From positions 28,484,853 through 28,548,852 of the forward strand of contig CM052358.1 of assembly GCA_028551475.1 (NCBI GenBank): a stretch of DNA of 64,000 nt, written 5' to 3'. This DNA is from Casuarina equisetifolia. Lineage: Eukaryota > Streptophyta > Magnoliopsida > Fagales > Casuarinaceae. Below are positions 10,470 to 21,714 of this stretch, piece after piece (position 1 is the first letter of the stretch; each line of letters begins with the position of its first letter). The position numbers and the translations under genes are program-made. The notes under the pieces were generated by a model, which did not search any database, was not told where the DNA came from, and was given only the letters and a program-made list of their open reading frames with translations.

Positions 10470-11160
10470 CTCTAATCTTTACTGTAGTTACATAACTTGA
10501 AATCATTCTAAATAAAATAGCATTTACTAAACTAGTTTAGATTGTTGGCTTTTGGAAGTGTGATAGTACATTGCTAAAGTTACTTTCACCTTTGACTAAT
10601 GTTTTAGCTAAAGAAATGTGACTTGACAAGTGTTTTCTTAGAAATTAACACTTCATTCCCACTGGAAGTCCTGCATACACAAAAAAAATTAGTTTAAAAG
10701 AACATGTGATTAACTGTAATCTAATCCTAACATTGTCATATTCCTTTACATCCAATCAAATTTTATATCAAATAAATACTATATAAACATGTAGGAGTGA
10801 ATTACAAATAAAAATGTCACCTTAAAACACAACATTTTGCATAAAAAGAAATGAATTCAAGCATGAGCGATTATATATTATGAAGATGTACAATAAATTG
10901 ACAAAGATAAAACACCGGGAGCACTGGAAATAATTAAAGAATATCAAAAGACAAGGAGGTTAAGACAAAAGCCTTAATTAACTCATCAAGTAGCTATAGA
11001 AGTAACTAAAAAGTTAACTAGTGAAAATAAAGTTAATTTCTTTTACATAACTTTACATATATCCCACTAACCTTTGTTTGTTTAAGTTTCCAATGATCAA
11101 GTTATGTTTTTAAAAAAATGAATTTGTACAGTGAACAAATCTTTGGGCAATGAAAGAGTT
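10470..11160 (-). repeat. Upstream module of the intact cysteine-rich gene
   Basis: Single copy of the conserved upstream flank seen at 3551-5300 (three times), 17750-18420, 22560-23000 and 62920-63560. Landmarks are 'cataacttgaaatcattctaaat', 'ggcttttggaagtgtgatagtac', 'gttttagctaaag', 'tccaatcaaattttatatca', 'catgtaggagtgaattac' and 'agacaaggaggttaagacaaaagcc'. It contains TTGACT (10592-10597), a W-box-type core for WRKY factors. At that place the other copies read 'ttagctaa' or 'ttagtcaa'. Noncoding. Confidence 0.7.
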
Positions 11161-11164
11161 AATT

Positions 11165-11700
11165 GCTTTTTTTTTTAATATTTAAACATTTTTGTTTTCT
11201 AGAAGAATACAAAACTTCCCTCTCTACGCTAAAGTAATGACTTGCATATCAATGGATACAACAAGGTTTAAATGCAAGGGAAGTCTTGCCTAATGCCAAC
11301 AGTAGCATTGAAAAAACAAAACGGCATGCGCAGTGGCCAAAGAGTTGTGAATCACGTGCCATATTTTAATAAACACATGGCAACAAACTGTAAAACCTCT
11401 TGTTTTAGTTTTATTCAATCTCCTTATTTCCAACTCCTTACACTGTAAAAAAGTCAACTGTTCTCCTTTTCTTGTTTTTTTAATATTTAATTTTCTCAAG
11501 AATACAAACCCTCACTCTATTAGCTGACGTAATGTTGATGATTTGTATGTTAATGGAAGAAACTTGGCTCAAATGCAAAAGAAGTATTATTGCGTGACCG
11601 CAACAACGACGTGGGGAAAACCAAATGACATGCGCAATGACCAAAGAGTGGAGAAAAAACATATATATTCTTTATATAAAGGCAATGAAATTGTAAAAAC
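11165..11700. repeat. 300-base tandem duplication in the distal upstream flank
   Basis: Two head-to-tail copies of a segment: a T-rich start ('tttaatatttaa', about 11175 and 11478), then 'aagaatacaaa', 'ttaatggaa/tcaatggata', and a 'ggcatgcgcagtggccaaagagttg' / 'gacatgcgcaatgaccaaagagtgg' end. The period is close to 300 bases. The other modules have one copy (for example 18420-18610). Confidence 0.65.
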
Positions 11701-11914
11701 TTGAGTTTCCAACGATCTTGAGTCGTGTATGATTCCATAAAGGACCAAACAAGGTTTCATCTACACCCACCAAAAATGTCTGCATTTTATTACTCGTGAC
11801 TCTTTATCTAATGTGAATCAGCGATGTTGCCAACTTAAACAAATCTCTAGCCCTCTTTGTAGCTGAGATACCTTCAGAAACCTATATGCCCCCATTGATT
11901 TGAGCTGACATGTT

Positions 11915-12640
11915 ACCCTTATAATTCAACACCATAATAGTCCAATGGTTTAACCATTATAGTGAGTGAGTGTGTTATCAATGTGTATTACAACGTAGGC
12001 AATGATCCCCCATTGTTAGTCAATATATTATGATTCATTTTTACATGATAATGAGTTTTACCAATTTTTAAATTACCTTTGAGTGGAATAATAAGTCTCT
12101 CAACATAAGATTAGAGTTACGGTTCCTTAACACTTCTATGATTTCCAATTTATTTGGACCCTCCCATTACCCATGTAATATGGCACCATGATGGTCAAAT
12201 CATTAGACCATCATGGTAAGGGGGTTCATTATGCATATATGTTAATGATGTGTGCATTTTTATATTATTAGAGTTCATACTAATATGATAATTGGTTCCA
12301 CCAATTTTTAAGTCATCTTTTGGTTCAATAATGAACAAATTAACATGATACCAAAATTCATGTTCTTCCTTAACACTTCTATAAGCTTCAATTAATTTGG
12401 GTTCACACATCATCCATGTAATGTCATATCACATAGGCCAGTTACCAACCCAATGTGGTGGGTAGGTGTGTTACCATGTGGACTATACTTCCGTATTATT
12501 AACAGTATATTGGAAAACCTAGTTTGGTTAAAGTTGGTTCCACCAACTCTAAAAGTTAGTTTTAGGTTAGATGATAGCTTTATTAACATTAACAAACCTA
12601 AACTTGAAAGAGGATGCTTGTTGTCTAGCTTATAATTGTT
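11915..12640. repeat. Three degenerate tandem repeats of about 240 bases
   Basis: The landmark 'ccaattttta' and its variant 'ccaactctaa' occur at about 12060, 12301 and 12541, giving a 240-base period. Each unit also has a 'cttaacacttctat' stretch and a short inverted repeat. The clearest is 'gatggtcaaatcattagaccatc' at about 12191-12213, a hairpin with 7-base arms. The third unit runs into the downstream flank module of copy 3. Open frames across it have no protein-like features. Confidence 0.6.
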
Positions 12641-12744
12641 CATGATACAAAAGCCTAATATTTATGTAGATGGAAATGAATAGATTTTTGGAATTTGTTG
12701 TTTCTTTAAGTCTATTAAATAATGTTACTATATATTCTCAAATA
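12600..12744 (-). repeat. Start of the downstream flank module of copy 3
   Basis: Matches 2290-2400 and 9290-9350 ('gcttataattgttcatgatac', 'tggaaatgaatagatttttgg'). The module stops abruptly inside 'tatattctcaaata' and resumes at 13752 after a LINE insertion. Confidence 0.7.
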
Positions 12745-13708
12745 TAGACTATTTATAAGATTAAGAAAAAGATAAGGAAATTCTTATGGGCAGGTAATAT
12801 AGATATGCATCGTCCTCACAAAGTAGCTTGACAAATTGTTTGTTCACCAAAAGGAAAGGAGATTAGGTTTATTGAACCTCAAAATTTGGAATAAAGCCTT
12901 TTAGGACATATGCTTTGGAATCTCATTAATCTCCCAGAAGACTCATTATGGAGTAAATGGATTCACAATACAAAGTGTAAAAGAACCTCAGTAATGCAGT
13001 TGGACATAAAAGATACCATGACTTGGAGTTAGCGGAGTCTCTTCAAGTTAAGGCCCACACTTACCTTTGATCTCTCAAGTCCTACATATTGTTGCCAAAA
13101 GATTTATAATGATCTTCGGCAAGTTGGAGAAATGGTGAATCAGTATAATTTAATTTGAACAGGTGGCATTAGCAAACATAATTTCATTGGATGGCCTGTT
13201 TGTAGGGACAAACTTTCTATAGCAACAGAAATTGTACGATGGCTTCCTTCGGTAAACATATATTATAATTTTTGTCAATCTCATTTAGAAAATAGAATTC
13301 ATCTCTTTTTTGAATGTGCATGGACAAGGATGATTTGGAAAAGTATTCTTGCTTAGAATGAAATCTGACATGACATTGAAGGATGGAATAAAAAACTACA
13401 ATGGATGATCAAAGCAATAAAAGGAAGGGATTTAGCTGTCAAACTTCTCAAGATATCTTTCTTAGCTTGTATTTATTGTATATGAGCTAAACGAAATAGA
13501 AAATATTTTCAGGAGAAAACAATGGATATCCCTATTTTCTTAGCAAAAATAAAGAAGATATAAAATCTTCTCAATGCAATGTTATTTTAAGTGAGATTTG
13601 GAAGCTTCCAACTTCCATCTTTTCATAGATATGGTGACTTTTGTAATACTAGGGTATGCCCCTGTGCTTTTGTACTTTAATATGTATTAATACAATTTAC
13701 CTTTTCAC

Positions 13709-13751
<43 letters not shown>
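12745..13751 (+). mobile_element. 5'-truncated L1-type LINE with clear target-site duplication
   Basis: A 1.0-kb LINE 3' end. Frames read KIRKFLWAGNID, then GLLNLKIW near the start, followed by RT zinc-binding (zf-RVT) text with CRDKLSIATEIVRWLPS and NRIHLFFECAWTRMIWKSIL, then an end like ACIYCIWAKRNRKYF. There are few stops, so it is younger than the LINE at 7430. It ends in a (AT)n tract (13713-13756) instead of plain poly-A. The target sequence tatattctcaaata is present on both sides (12731-12744 and 13752-13765), splitting the downstream flank of cysteine-rich copy 3. This fixes both ends. Confidence 0.88.

Positions 13752-13756
<5 letters not shown>
13713..13756. repeat. (AT)n microsatellite at the LINE 3' end
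   Basis: About 22 AT dinucleotides, probably grown from the LINE's A-rich tail. Likely to vary in length between individuals. Confidence 0.9.
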
Positions 13757-13758
<2 letters not shown>

Positions 13759-14254
13759 TCAAATAAATGTTAATTTTAATATTCTAGTTTTATTAGATAT
13801 CTTTGATCCCAACGAGTAGAGAAAAAAGAAAAAAGAAACAACCCAGAGACAATAAAGAGCTCCAACAACGAAGACACTTGACTTCCCCAAGCAACTTTCA
13901 TTACCACCATTTAGTGTCACCCACTCTTATAGCCAAATACAAATTCAAATGAAATAGAAAGATACTCACACATATTTATTTACTTCCTAACTCAAACCAT
14001 TTATAAACAAAAAGGGCTCTAAGACTAGGAGTTATTATCCATAAAATCCAACTTTCTTGCTTCTAATTCAATGCCACTTCCCCTAAGACCATAGAAACAA
14101 TTTAACAAGTGAGACACACTAGATTTTGATAAATTACACAATAGGGGATATGAAAAATAACGTGTCTTATGGTGGACAATAAAAACTAGTAATGAACCAA
14201 TTATTGTGATCCTAGAGCTACAAAGATATGTTTGAAAGTGTTTTCTAAGTTAAA
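13752..14254 (-). repeat. Downstream flank module of copy 3, continued
   Basis: Continues the module interrupted by the LINE: 'cccacaaactcttatagccaaatac'-type text at 13920, 'aaaatccaactttcttgcttct' at 14042, 'acacaataggggatatgaaaaataa' at 14144 and 'aactagtaatgaaccaattattgtgatcctagagctac' at 14186. It is interrupted again at 14254 by a solo LTR and resumes at 15542. Confidence 0.7.
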
Positions 14255-15541
14255 TGTTTATGGAAATTTAAATGTAAGTGAATATGTCAAACAAGTAATA
14301 TAATGATGAAAAAAGTATCATTCTATAAAGATTGATGATTATTAAACTAATTAAGTACTACCAATAAACAAATTCTAAAGTTTAGCTAGCAAATCAAAGT
14401 AAAGTTGATGATGAATTAAAATTGAAAATTTCTAAACAAAAGTTCAAGACTAAATGAAGGAAAGATTAATGTGAAAAATGTGTTAAAGCATTTGATTCAC
14501 CATAACTATTAGATATAAATTTCAATTATCTATGCTTACAAGAATAATAGTATCTATGTGATAACAAATTTTTTTAATTTATTTACTATTCTATGTTTTG
14601 GTATAACAAACTTACTCCATTTAGTAATTCACTATATCTTTATGTGAAAAAAAGTGTATTAGAATATATAAACATTCTTAGTTTATAATAAATCTTTCAA
14701 TCATCTTATTACAAAAACCCACACAAATAATATAAAATATGCTTAGCCATATTTAATTCATGACTATATATTACAAGAAGTAATTGCATATTATCACCTT
14801 TCAGTCTCAAATATGCACATCAAATCATTTAAGTGGTCATCAAAAGAATTAAATACAATAGTATATAACTTATATAAATAAAATATCTTGCAAAACTTAG
14901 AAATTTATAAAATTCACATCATCATAGTTAAGCTACATTGTCAGTCTAATAAAAGAAAATTAAAACATAATAAAATAATAATCAAGAAGAATGATAGAAA
15001 TTAAACAAGCCATTTTAAATCAAAGAACAACAAGTTTGTCACCATTTTCTTCTTCTCTTCAAAAAATTCTTAAATTCCTAGCCTCTTTCTTAAAATGTGC
15101 TAAATTTTCTCCTCTCTTTCTTTTAGCTCTTCTTTTCTCTTAAGTAAGGTTTAGAGTTTAAACCTAACTCCTATCTTAAGATAAGTAGGTTTGGATACCC
15201 AAAACAATTGGGTTTTCAATTCTTACATTGATTAGGTCTTAAACTCCTAACATGAGTAATTGTTTTGATTATTTATTAAATCCAATAACAACAAAAAATC
15301 TAATAACAATTATCTAAAGCCCAAGCTCATCTTAAACTTCTTGATCTTGACATTTTGATCACATTTTGCAACATAATAAGTATCAAGTCTTTCGCACTTA
15401 TCATTTTTCTCTATGTCTCTTTATGTTACAAACACAAGGCAAATTTAAGTAAATAGAAAGAAATTCAAATATTTTCTCACAAACATTACATTATTTATTG
15501 CTTAAAATAAATAAAATAAATCTATAAAAATAGAGTTATCA
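14255..15541 (-). mobile_element. Solo LTR, minus strand (short type)
   Basis: Reverse complement of the LTR seen at 54024-55296. On the minus strand it begins TGATAACTCTATTTTTATAG (15541 downward) and ends ...AAACA at 14255. Diagnostic matches to the 54-kb copy include 'gcttgggctttga/aga', 'aaaacccaattgttttg', 'gagaagagaagaa' and the late 'tttgatttgctag' block. The flanks ttaaa (14250-14254) and tgaaa (15542-15546) agree at four of five bases, as expected of an old 5-bp target duplication. Length is 1287 bases. No internal retroelement sequence, so it is a solo LTR left by LTR-LTR recombination. Confidence 0.85.
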
Positions 15542-15672
15542 TGAAAATTGATTGATGGGAATGCATGTAAAATGTCTTCAAAATTATATGGATTTATATT
15601 AAGAGAAGAAAGTTAATAAGAGATTGAGAACCTTTTGCCAATGTTGGAGTTATTAATCCTACATTCAAATAT

Positions 15673-17688
15673 GTAATGCATCTTCATGTGCCTTCATAAC
15701 ACTCTAACAAACATCCTACAATATCTAAACCTTTAAGTGTCATTTCCACATGACAAAGCAAGAAACATTCCACACAATTAAAAGATGATCAACCCAATAT
15801 TTAGTCTTGTATTTTGGTTTATAATGAAGGCATTCAAAGATAGTAGCAAAAAACCATTTTTACTAGCAATCATTTTCCTTTACAACTTTCCACTGTAATT
15901 TCAAGGCAATGAAGTTTGTAATCCCTATGTTGTTGAATAGTGTCAAAACTAGTAGAAAATAACATGGGTTCCATCGACTTGCACTTTAATAACTCTATTT
16001 CTTATAGAGTTTTTTTAACCACCTTAGGCAATATATTATGTAGTATTTTTTAAATTAGATTTTTATTTGCTTATATTTATGCATATTTTGTTATTTTATG
16101 CAACAAACCCAAAATAGGTAAAAAAGAAGGAAAAAAAACAACAAACCATGCAAAAGAAGGTGTTCTCGGGCAAGTGTCTATGATCTGGTCTTTTATCAGG
16201 CGATTGGGTGACCTTTTGCTGGTGATGCAAGGGTCTTTTTAGCCAGAAAAAGTAGGCTGATCATGTAAGTTAAGTGAAGAAAAGACAAAAGAAAAGAAAA
16301 ATGAGAAAAACAAAGGGGAATGGTCGCATGCGGGAGTAGATTGAGCAAAAACATAGATTAGAGGAGGGAGTGGAGTTGCATGGACAGAGGAGAGTGTGAT
16401 TATTTCTCCTTAACTAGAAAAGTAGAGCCCACGTGCAATAGCACAGGACTCTCAAAGCGCTGGGCGATCATGCGAACGCCGACTGCCTCACGTTCTTTTC
16501 TGGCGAAGTCACTAGTTTTCGGCCATTTAAGTTAACTTTCTGGCCAAATTTGAAAGTTTTCCGGCGAGAAGGAAGTGGATCTACTTTCCTAGTGAGATTT
16601 TTGGTTTTTTTGTAGGTTTTTTTTGGGCGATTTCATGGCAGATTCTAGCGAGAGATGATGGACACCGACTGGGGATTTTGTTAGATCTACACTTTTCCGG
16701 GGCGGCGGCATATGGTGGTGTACAGTGGCACGTGGCAACGGTGTGTGAGAGCACATGGTAGCGAGTGGCAGTGGTGTGTGTCGGTTCATTTTGTTCCCCT
16801 CTTCCTCCCTATGTGCAGATTTGTGTATTGTTTTTATGAATTGAAGACATATTGGTGATAGCTTTTGTGTTTTTAACTTACATAATGCTTTGTTCAATTT
16901 CTTGCACTGTTTCTATTTATAAATATTCCATGTTTTAATCTAATTTGTTACAACTAAGATGTAACCTAATCACAATGGCATGAATTGGCATGAATTGTAT
17001 GATTATGGTGTTTTTTGAGATATTTTGTTTATATAAAGTTGCATATTACTATATTCAATACATTTAAGTGATTAACTACCACTTAGATGATTTAATTTGC
17101 ATGTTAAAAACTGACAGAAAATAACATGTGGTTACTTTTGTAATGTAGAAGCATAAATTGATATGAATAAATATATACCATATGGTTTGTGTGACTTAGG
17201 TGTAAACTAAAATATTTATAAACATAGTACACTAAGTTCATTTCAATTGCTATATAAAGATATAGTGAGTTACTAAGTTAAGTAGGTTCATTATAGCTAG
17301 ACATAGGATAGTGAATAAATTAAGAAATTCTGCCATCACATGAGTAGAATTAATTTTGAAAGTATAAATAATTAACATTAGTACTTAATAGTTAGGTGAA
17401 ATTGAATGCTTTAACATTTTTCATCTATGAAGTTTAGATTAACTTTTGGTGTTTAATCCATGTTTTATCAGATTGAGTTGTTAGATAAATTACAAAAGTT
17501 GTTCACCATTAATAATTAGCCAGCTTAGTAATTACCAATTTTTGTAAGATAATATCTGACTCATTATTATATTATTTGCTCAACTTGTACAATTGCATAT
17601 AAGATTTCATTCAACACACTTTAACAATTATGAGGATAAGCAACTCCATCATCACTACTATAGGTTTGGTGATTGATTTGGGAGCCAT
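15673..17688 (-). pseudogene. Cysteine-rich secreted peptide gene, copy 3 (split by a solo LTR)
   Basis: The start and signal peptide lie at 17688-17622 (MAPKSITKPIVVMMELLILI). The rest lies at 15986-15673, with a 1630-base solo LTR between. Joined across the insertion the family order is kept: a KVQ-like signal end, FDTIQQ, then the first two cysteines (HCLEI...ESC), after which stops and frameshifts appear. Further on the YKTKY-like, tail cysteine and RHMK text is only partly readable and the normal stop codon is lost. The insertion and the point lesions each destroy the gene. The insertion site lies just after the signal peptide coding part. Confidence 0.82.
15987..17616 (+). mobile_element. 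Solo LTR inside cysteine-rich copy 3 (long type)
   Basis: Starts TAATAACTCTATTTC (TG of the LTR end mutated to TA) and ends ...ATTCAACA. It is flanked by a perfect 5-bp duplication cactt (15982-15986 and 17617-17621). Length is 1630 bases. It belongs to the same family as 19859-21624, sharing 'ttattttatgcaacaaac', a GC-rich part with 'gcgaacgccgac' (about 16474), and the late segments 'tgattaactaccacttagatga' and 'tgccatcacatgagtaga'. No gag or pol, hence a solo LTR. Confidence 0.88.
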
Positions 17689-18860
17689 CAAATTTAACCT
17701 TCTCCTTTCTTATCATTTGACAAAACAGTTACCTACATAGAGAAATTCTCTAATTTTATTTTGTTTTGCAATTATATAGCTTGAAATTATTCTTAAAATA
17801 TTAGTTTAAGATCTTTGGCTTTTGGAGTACCATAATGTATTGCTAAAGTTGTTTTAACCTTTAGTTCATGTTTAGTTGAAGAGATATGATTTTACAAGAG
17901 TTTTCTAAGAAATTAATCCTTAACTCTTATAGAAAGTCCTATTTACGAGAAAATTAATTTGAAAAAACATGTGATGAACTATGATCTAATTTTTATGTGT
18001 CAATCCTTTATGTCTAATGAATTTTTATATCCATATATGTTGTAAGCATATTGGAGCAAATTACAAATGGAAGTGACATCTTAAAACACAACATTTTATA
18101 GAAAGAGAAGTGAATTAAGGAATAAACAATTATATTGTACCAATTATGAAAGCATATGTTAAATCAACAAAATTGAAACTCCACGTGAACAAGGAATAAT
18201 TAAATATCATCAAAAGACAAGGAGGTTTGGACAAAAGCCCTTATTAACTCATTCAATTGTTATATAAGTAATTGAAAGTTTACTAGTGAAGATAAAGTTA
18301 ATCATTTTCACATACGTTTACATATATCCTATTAAACTTCATTTTTTTGAACTCCCAATGGTCAAATTGTATCGAGCACAACTCATTGGGCAATACAAGA
18401 GTTAATTGTTTCCTTTTTAATGTTTTAGCTTCTTCTTCTTTTTATTTTTATTTTTTTTTTAAGAATACAAACAATTACTTTATCAGCTGAAGCAATGTTT
18501 ATGGTTTGCATTTTAATTGAAACACCATGATTCAATTGCAAGAAAAGAATTACATGACCCGAACAACAATGCGGAAAAAACCAAACTGCTTTGGCAGTGA
18601 CCAAAAGTTTGATAAGAATATATTTTATATTTCCTATGGACATACGGCAACCAAACTACAAAACCTGAGTTGCAGCATTAATCGAGTTTCATATTTCTAA
18701 CAATCTTTAACTGCTTATAACTCTATAAAAAAAATTCAACAAGTTGCCATCTCTCTCCAAAATTGTTTCTAGTATATTACTTGTGCTTCTCTATCCAATG
18801 TGGAATTGGCAATGTTGCTGCCTCAAACATGTCTCCAGCCCTCTTTAGAAGAAATGTTTG
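17689..18860 (-). repeat. Upstream module of copy 3
   Basis: Follows copy 3 on the plus strand and repeats the upstream flank of the intact gene: 'cttgaaattattct', 'gatctttggcttttgg', 'gcatattggagcaaattac', 'aaaagacaaggaggtttggacaaaagcc', the distal block at 18490-18610, and the 'ctctatccaatgtggaattggcaatgttgctg' end that matches 11808-11830. The TATA-like box is altered to 'acatagag'. Confidence 0.65.
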
Positions 18861-19858
18861 CAACATGATCCTTAGGAAAGGGTAGGTGTTTTGTGTTAAC
18901 ATAAGGAAAATGGTGGTAATTGTGTTAGGTTAGCCATAATCTAAGCAGCGAATGTTATTCAAGTGAAAATAATCATTATTGCATGCCAATATTTAGTAAC
19001 AGGTTGATTATGAAAGATATTGGATATAACAAAATACGATCATTCAACCCATTCAGAAGAAATCACAAAAATAATCTATTTAACCCAGTTAAAAAAATAC
19101 TAAGCTTAGTGACTAATGTCAATTCGATCCAAGAACAAGTTGGTCTTCATCTCACTTAGTAGCCGAATATCATGCTCCTCTTGCCTAGAACTTACTGTTG
19201 TATTCTCATTCTTAGTTGTCTTATTTCTAAATAAAATAAAATAAAAATGATTAGTGGAGTTAAGACGTCTCTAAGAGCAAAAACATAATAAAATTACAAC
19301 AAAGAAATAAATTAGTTGTCCTTGGTTCCACAAAATTTATGAACGTGGGTAATGGCATTTGAAAAGCTTTCTATTTGTCCTTTCTTTTATTTTTTTTCCA
19401 TCACGTTATTTGACCGAACGTGGCTTTTTCTTGATTTTGAAATATATTTCGACCAAACATGGGTACGACAATATTTATTGTTCATATGACTAAAGAAATT
19501 TTGTTAAATACTTCGTTTTCATTTAGTAGATAAAATGAATTATTCTTCTCAAGTATTATTTAGTCTTCTCTTCTTTCAATGTGGACATGGATAATATATA
19601 ATTTCTTGCCGAATAATCACCTTTTTTTTTTTTCTAATTCAGTGCTTCCAATTCCACCAGTTGCTATCTAATTTTTATTTAGTTTCAACTCCTTGGAAAA
19701 ACTAGATTTTAGTTGTAACTCATAAATAGATATTTTTAGTGATCTTTATTGCTCATCCTCAATCAAATTTTAAACTGCAAAGAAATTGTGGGGAATAAGG
19801 TTTCTTATGGTGTATCATAAAATTGGAGTAAAGTTTCATATGGATTCCTATGAATGTG
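18860..19858. other. Distal flank with no gene
   Basis: Contains the block at 18950-19260 duplicated at 740-1000. The remainder is AT-rich with no recognised feature. Its last 100 bases ('ggggaataaggtttcttatggtgtatcataaaa') resemble the downstream flank of the cysteine-rich modules, so module 4 probably starts here. Confidence 0.45.
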
Positions 19859-21624
19859 TGATAACTCTATTTTATATAGAGTTATTGTTATTATTTTAAG
19901 TTATATTTAATATATTTTTTATTAAATTATATTTGTATTTAATGATGATTATTTATATTTTATTATTTTATGCAACAAACTCAAAGTAGAAGAAAAAGAA
20001 GAAAAAGAAGAAAAAGAAGAAAAAGAAGTAGAAAACCATGAAAAATGAATAGAAAAGAAAACAAGGGTATGCACGTGGAAGCCATGTGAGGAAAGAGAGA
20101 AGAAGAATAGAAAGGAAACACGTGGGACCCTATGTTGAAGAGAGAGGAAGGAGCGTGAACTTCACGTGAATTATCAAGGGAACAAGAAAGAATGACAAAA
20201 GAAGTTAAACAAAGAAAGCCAAGATGAGTGGAAAACAGCGGGACCAGCATGAGTGGAAAAAGGAGAAACGCGTGAGAAAGAGAGATCGGAGGGGAGACAG
20301 GAGAGAGAAACGACGAAGGAAGACGGAGTGAAAGAACACAGAGAGAGACCTGTGTAGTCGAAGTTTCTCCCTCGCCGGAAAGGCAGAGTTCACGGGCGAC
20401 AGCGCGGGACTCTGTGATGTCGGACGGAAGTGCGAACGCCGACCGTACGCACGTTCTTTTCCGGCGAGGGAGCTTCATATTATCCAGACATCTTTTCCGT
20501 TTTCTAGCCTTATTTTGTGTGTTTTCCGACGATGGGAGACCGAATCTGCCTTCGTTGTGTAATTTCCGACAGATCTGCAGCAGTTGTGTGCGATTTCCGG
20601 CGGTTTTCTGGCGAAGAACGGCGAACGCCGTCCGAGTCTTTTCCGTCAGATATACGCGTTTCTGTGGCGGTTCTGCTCAATCTTTTTGCAGATTTGCAAC
20701 CTGGGCGTCCCGATCTATCTTTCCTGAAGTTTCTGTGAAGACCAGCGGGGGACGGCGGCGGCGCGTGTCACCGGAGCGTGTCAGCGCGTGCTGAAACGCG
20801 TGAGGGCGCGTCTCGGCTCGTTCTCTTCCCGTTTTCCAGACAGCTTCATTCTCCTCCTCCTGATGTGCAAAGTTGTACAATTTGTTTTGTGATTTGAAGA
20901 CATTAGTGACAGCTTTAATGTTTTTAAATTTCAGAATATTTTGTTCATGTTTTTGCATTGATTTAATTTGTGTAAATATGTTATTTTAATTTATTGTGTT
21001 AGAACTACGATGGAACTTAATTATAACGTATGAATATTATGATTATTTGTGTTATGTGAGATATTTTATAAATGTAAAGTTGCATGTTACTGATCTTAAT
21101 GCATTTAAGTGATTAGGTACCACTTAGATTATCTGATTTGCATATTTGAGTTCGAATGACGACGATATGCAGTTGTTTCATGTAATATGCAATCATAGAT
21201 TAATATGATAGAACTATACCATATGATTTGTGTGGCTTTAGTTACAAACTGGAATATTCATATATCTTAATGCATTTAATTCATTTAATTCATATGTAGA
21301 CCTACAGTGGATTAATGAGCTAAGTAGGTTCACTATACTTAGACATAAGATAGTAAATAAATTAGGAAATTTCGCCATCACATGAATAGAGTCAATCTTG
21401 CAAGCATAAATAATCAACATTTGTACTGAGTAATTAGATGAAATCGGAAGCTTTAGCACATTTCATTTATTAAGTTTAAATTAAATTTAGTTATTAAACC
21501 CATGTTTTACGATTTTAGTTGGCTAGATAAACTTTAGAGTCTATTCACCATTAATAATGAATTAGTTTAGTAAACACCAGTCTTCGTGAGATGATATCTG
21601 TACTTATTGAATTTCACCTGAACA
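19859..21624 (+). mobile_element. Solo LTR (long type)
   Basis: Begins TGATAACTCTATTTTATAT and ends ...CACCTGAACA, with perfect 5-bp duplication atgtg (19854-19858 and 21625-21629). Length is 1766 bases. It contains a purine-rich tract of aag repeats at 19988-20030 and an unusually GC-rich stretch at about 20250-20830 that produces long open frames on both strands. These frames have no protein family features and I treat them as LTR sequence. No internal domains. It sits in the downstream flank of cysteine-rich copy 4. Confidence 0.9.
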
Positions 21625-21714
21625 ATGTGCATGAATGTTTTTATAGGAGACAGTTAGTAAGAGATTGAGAATGTAGATATGAATGAACATGAATTTCTTA
21701 TTGAATGTAGACAT

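Noticed and set aside
19981..20794. Long open frames on both strands (165 and 126 codons) that might be genes
   Set aside because: They lie wholly inside a solo LTR with defined ends and 5-bp duplications, in a GC-rich or purine-rich part where stops are rare. No domain or codon pattern supports coding.
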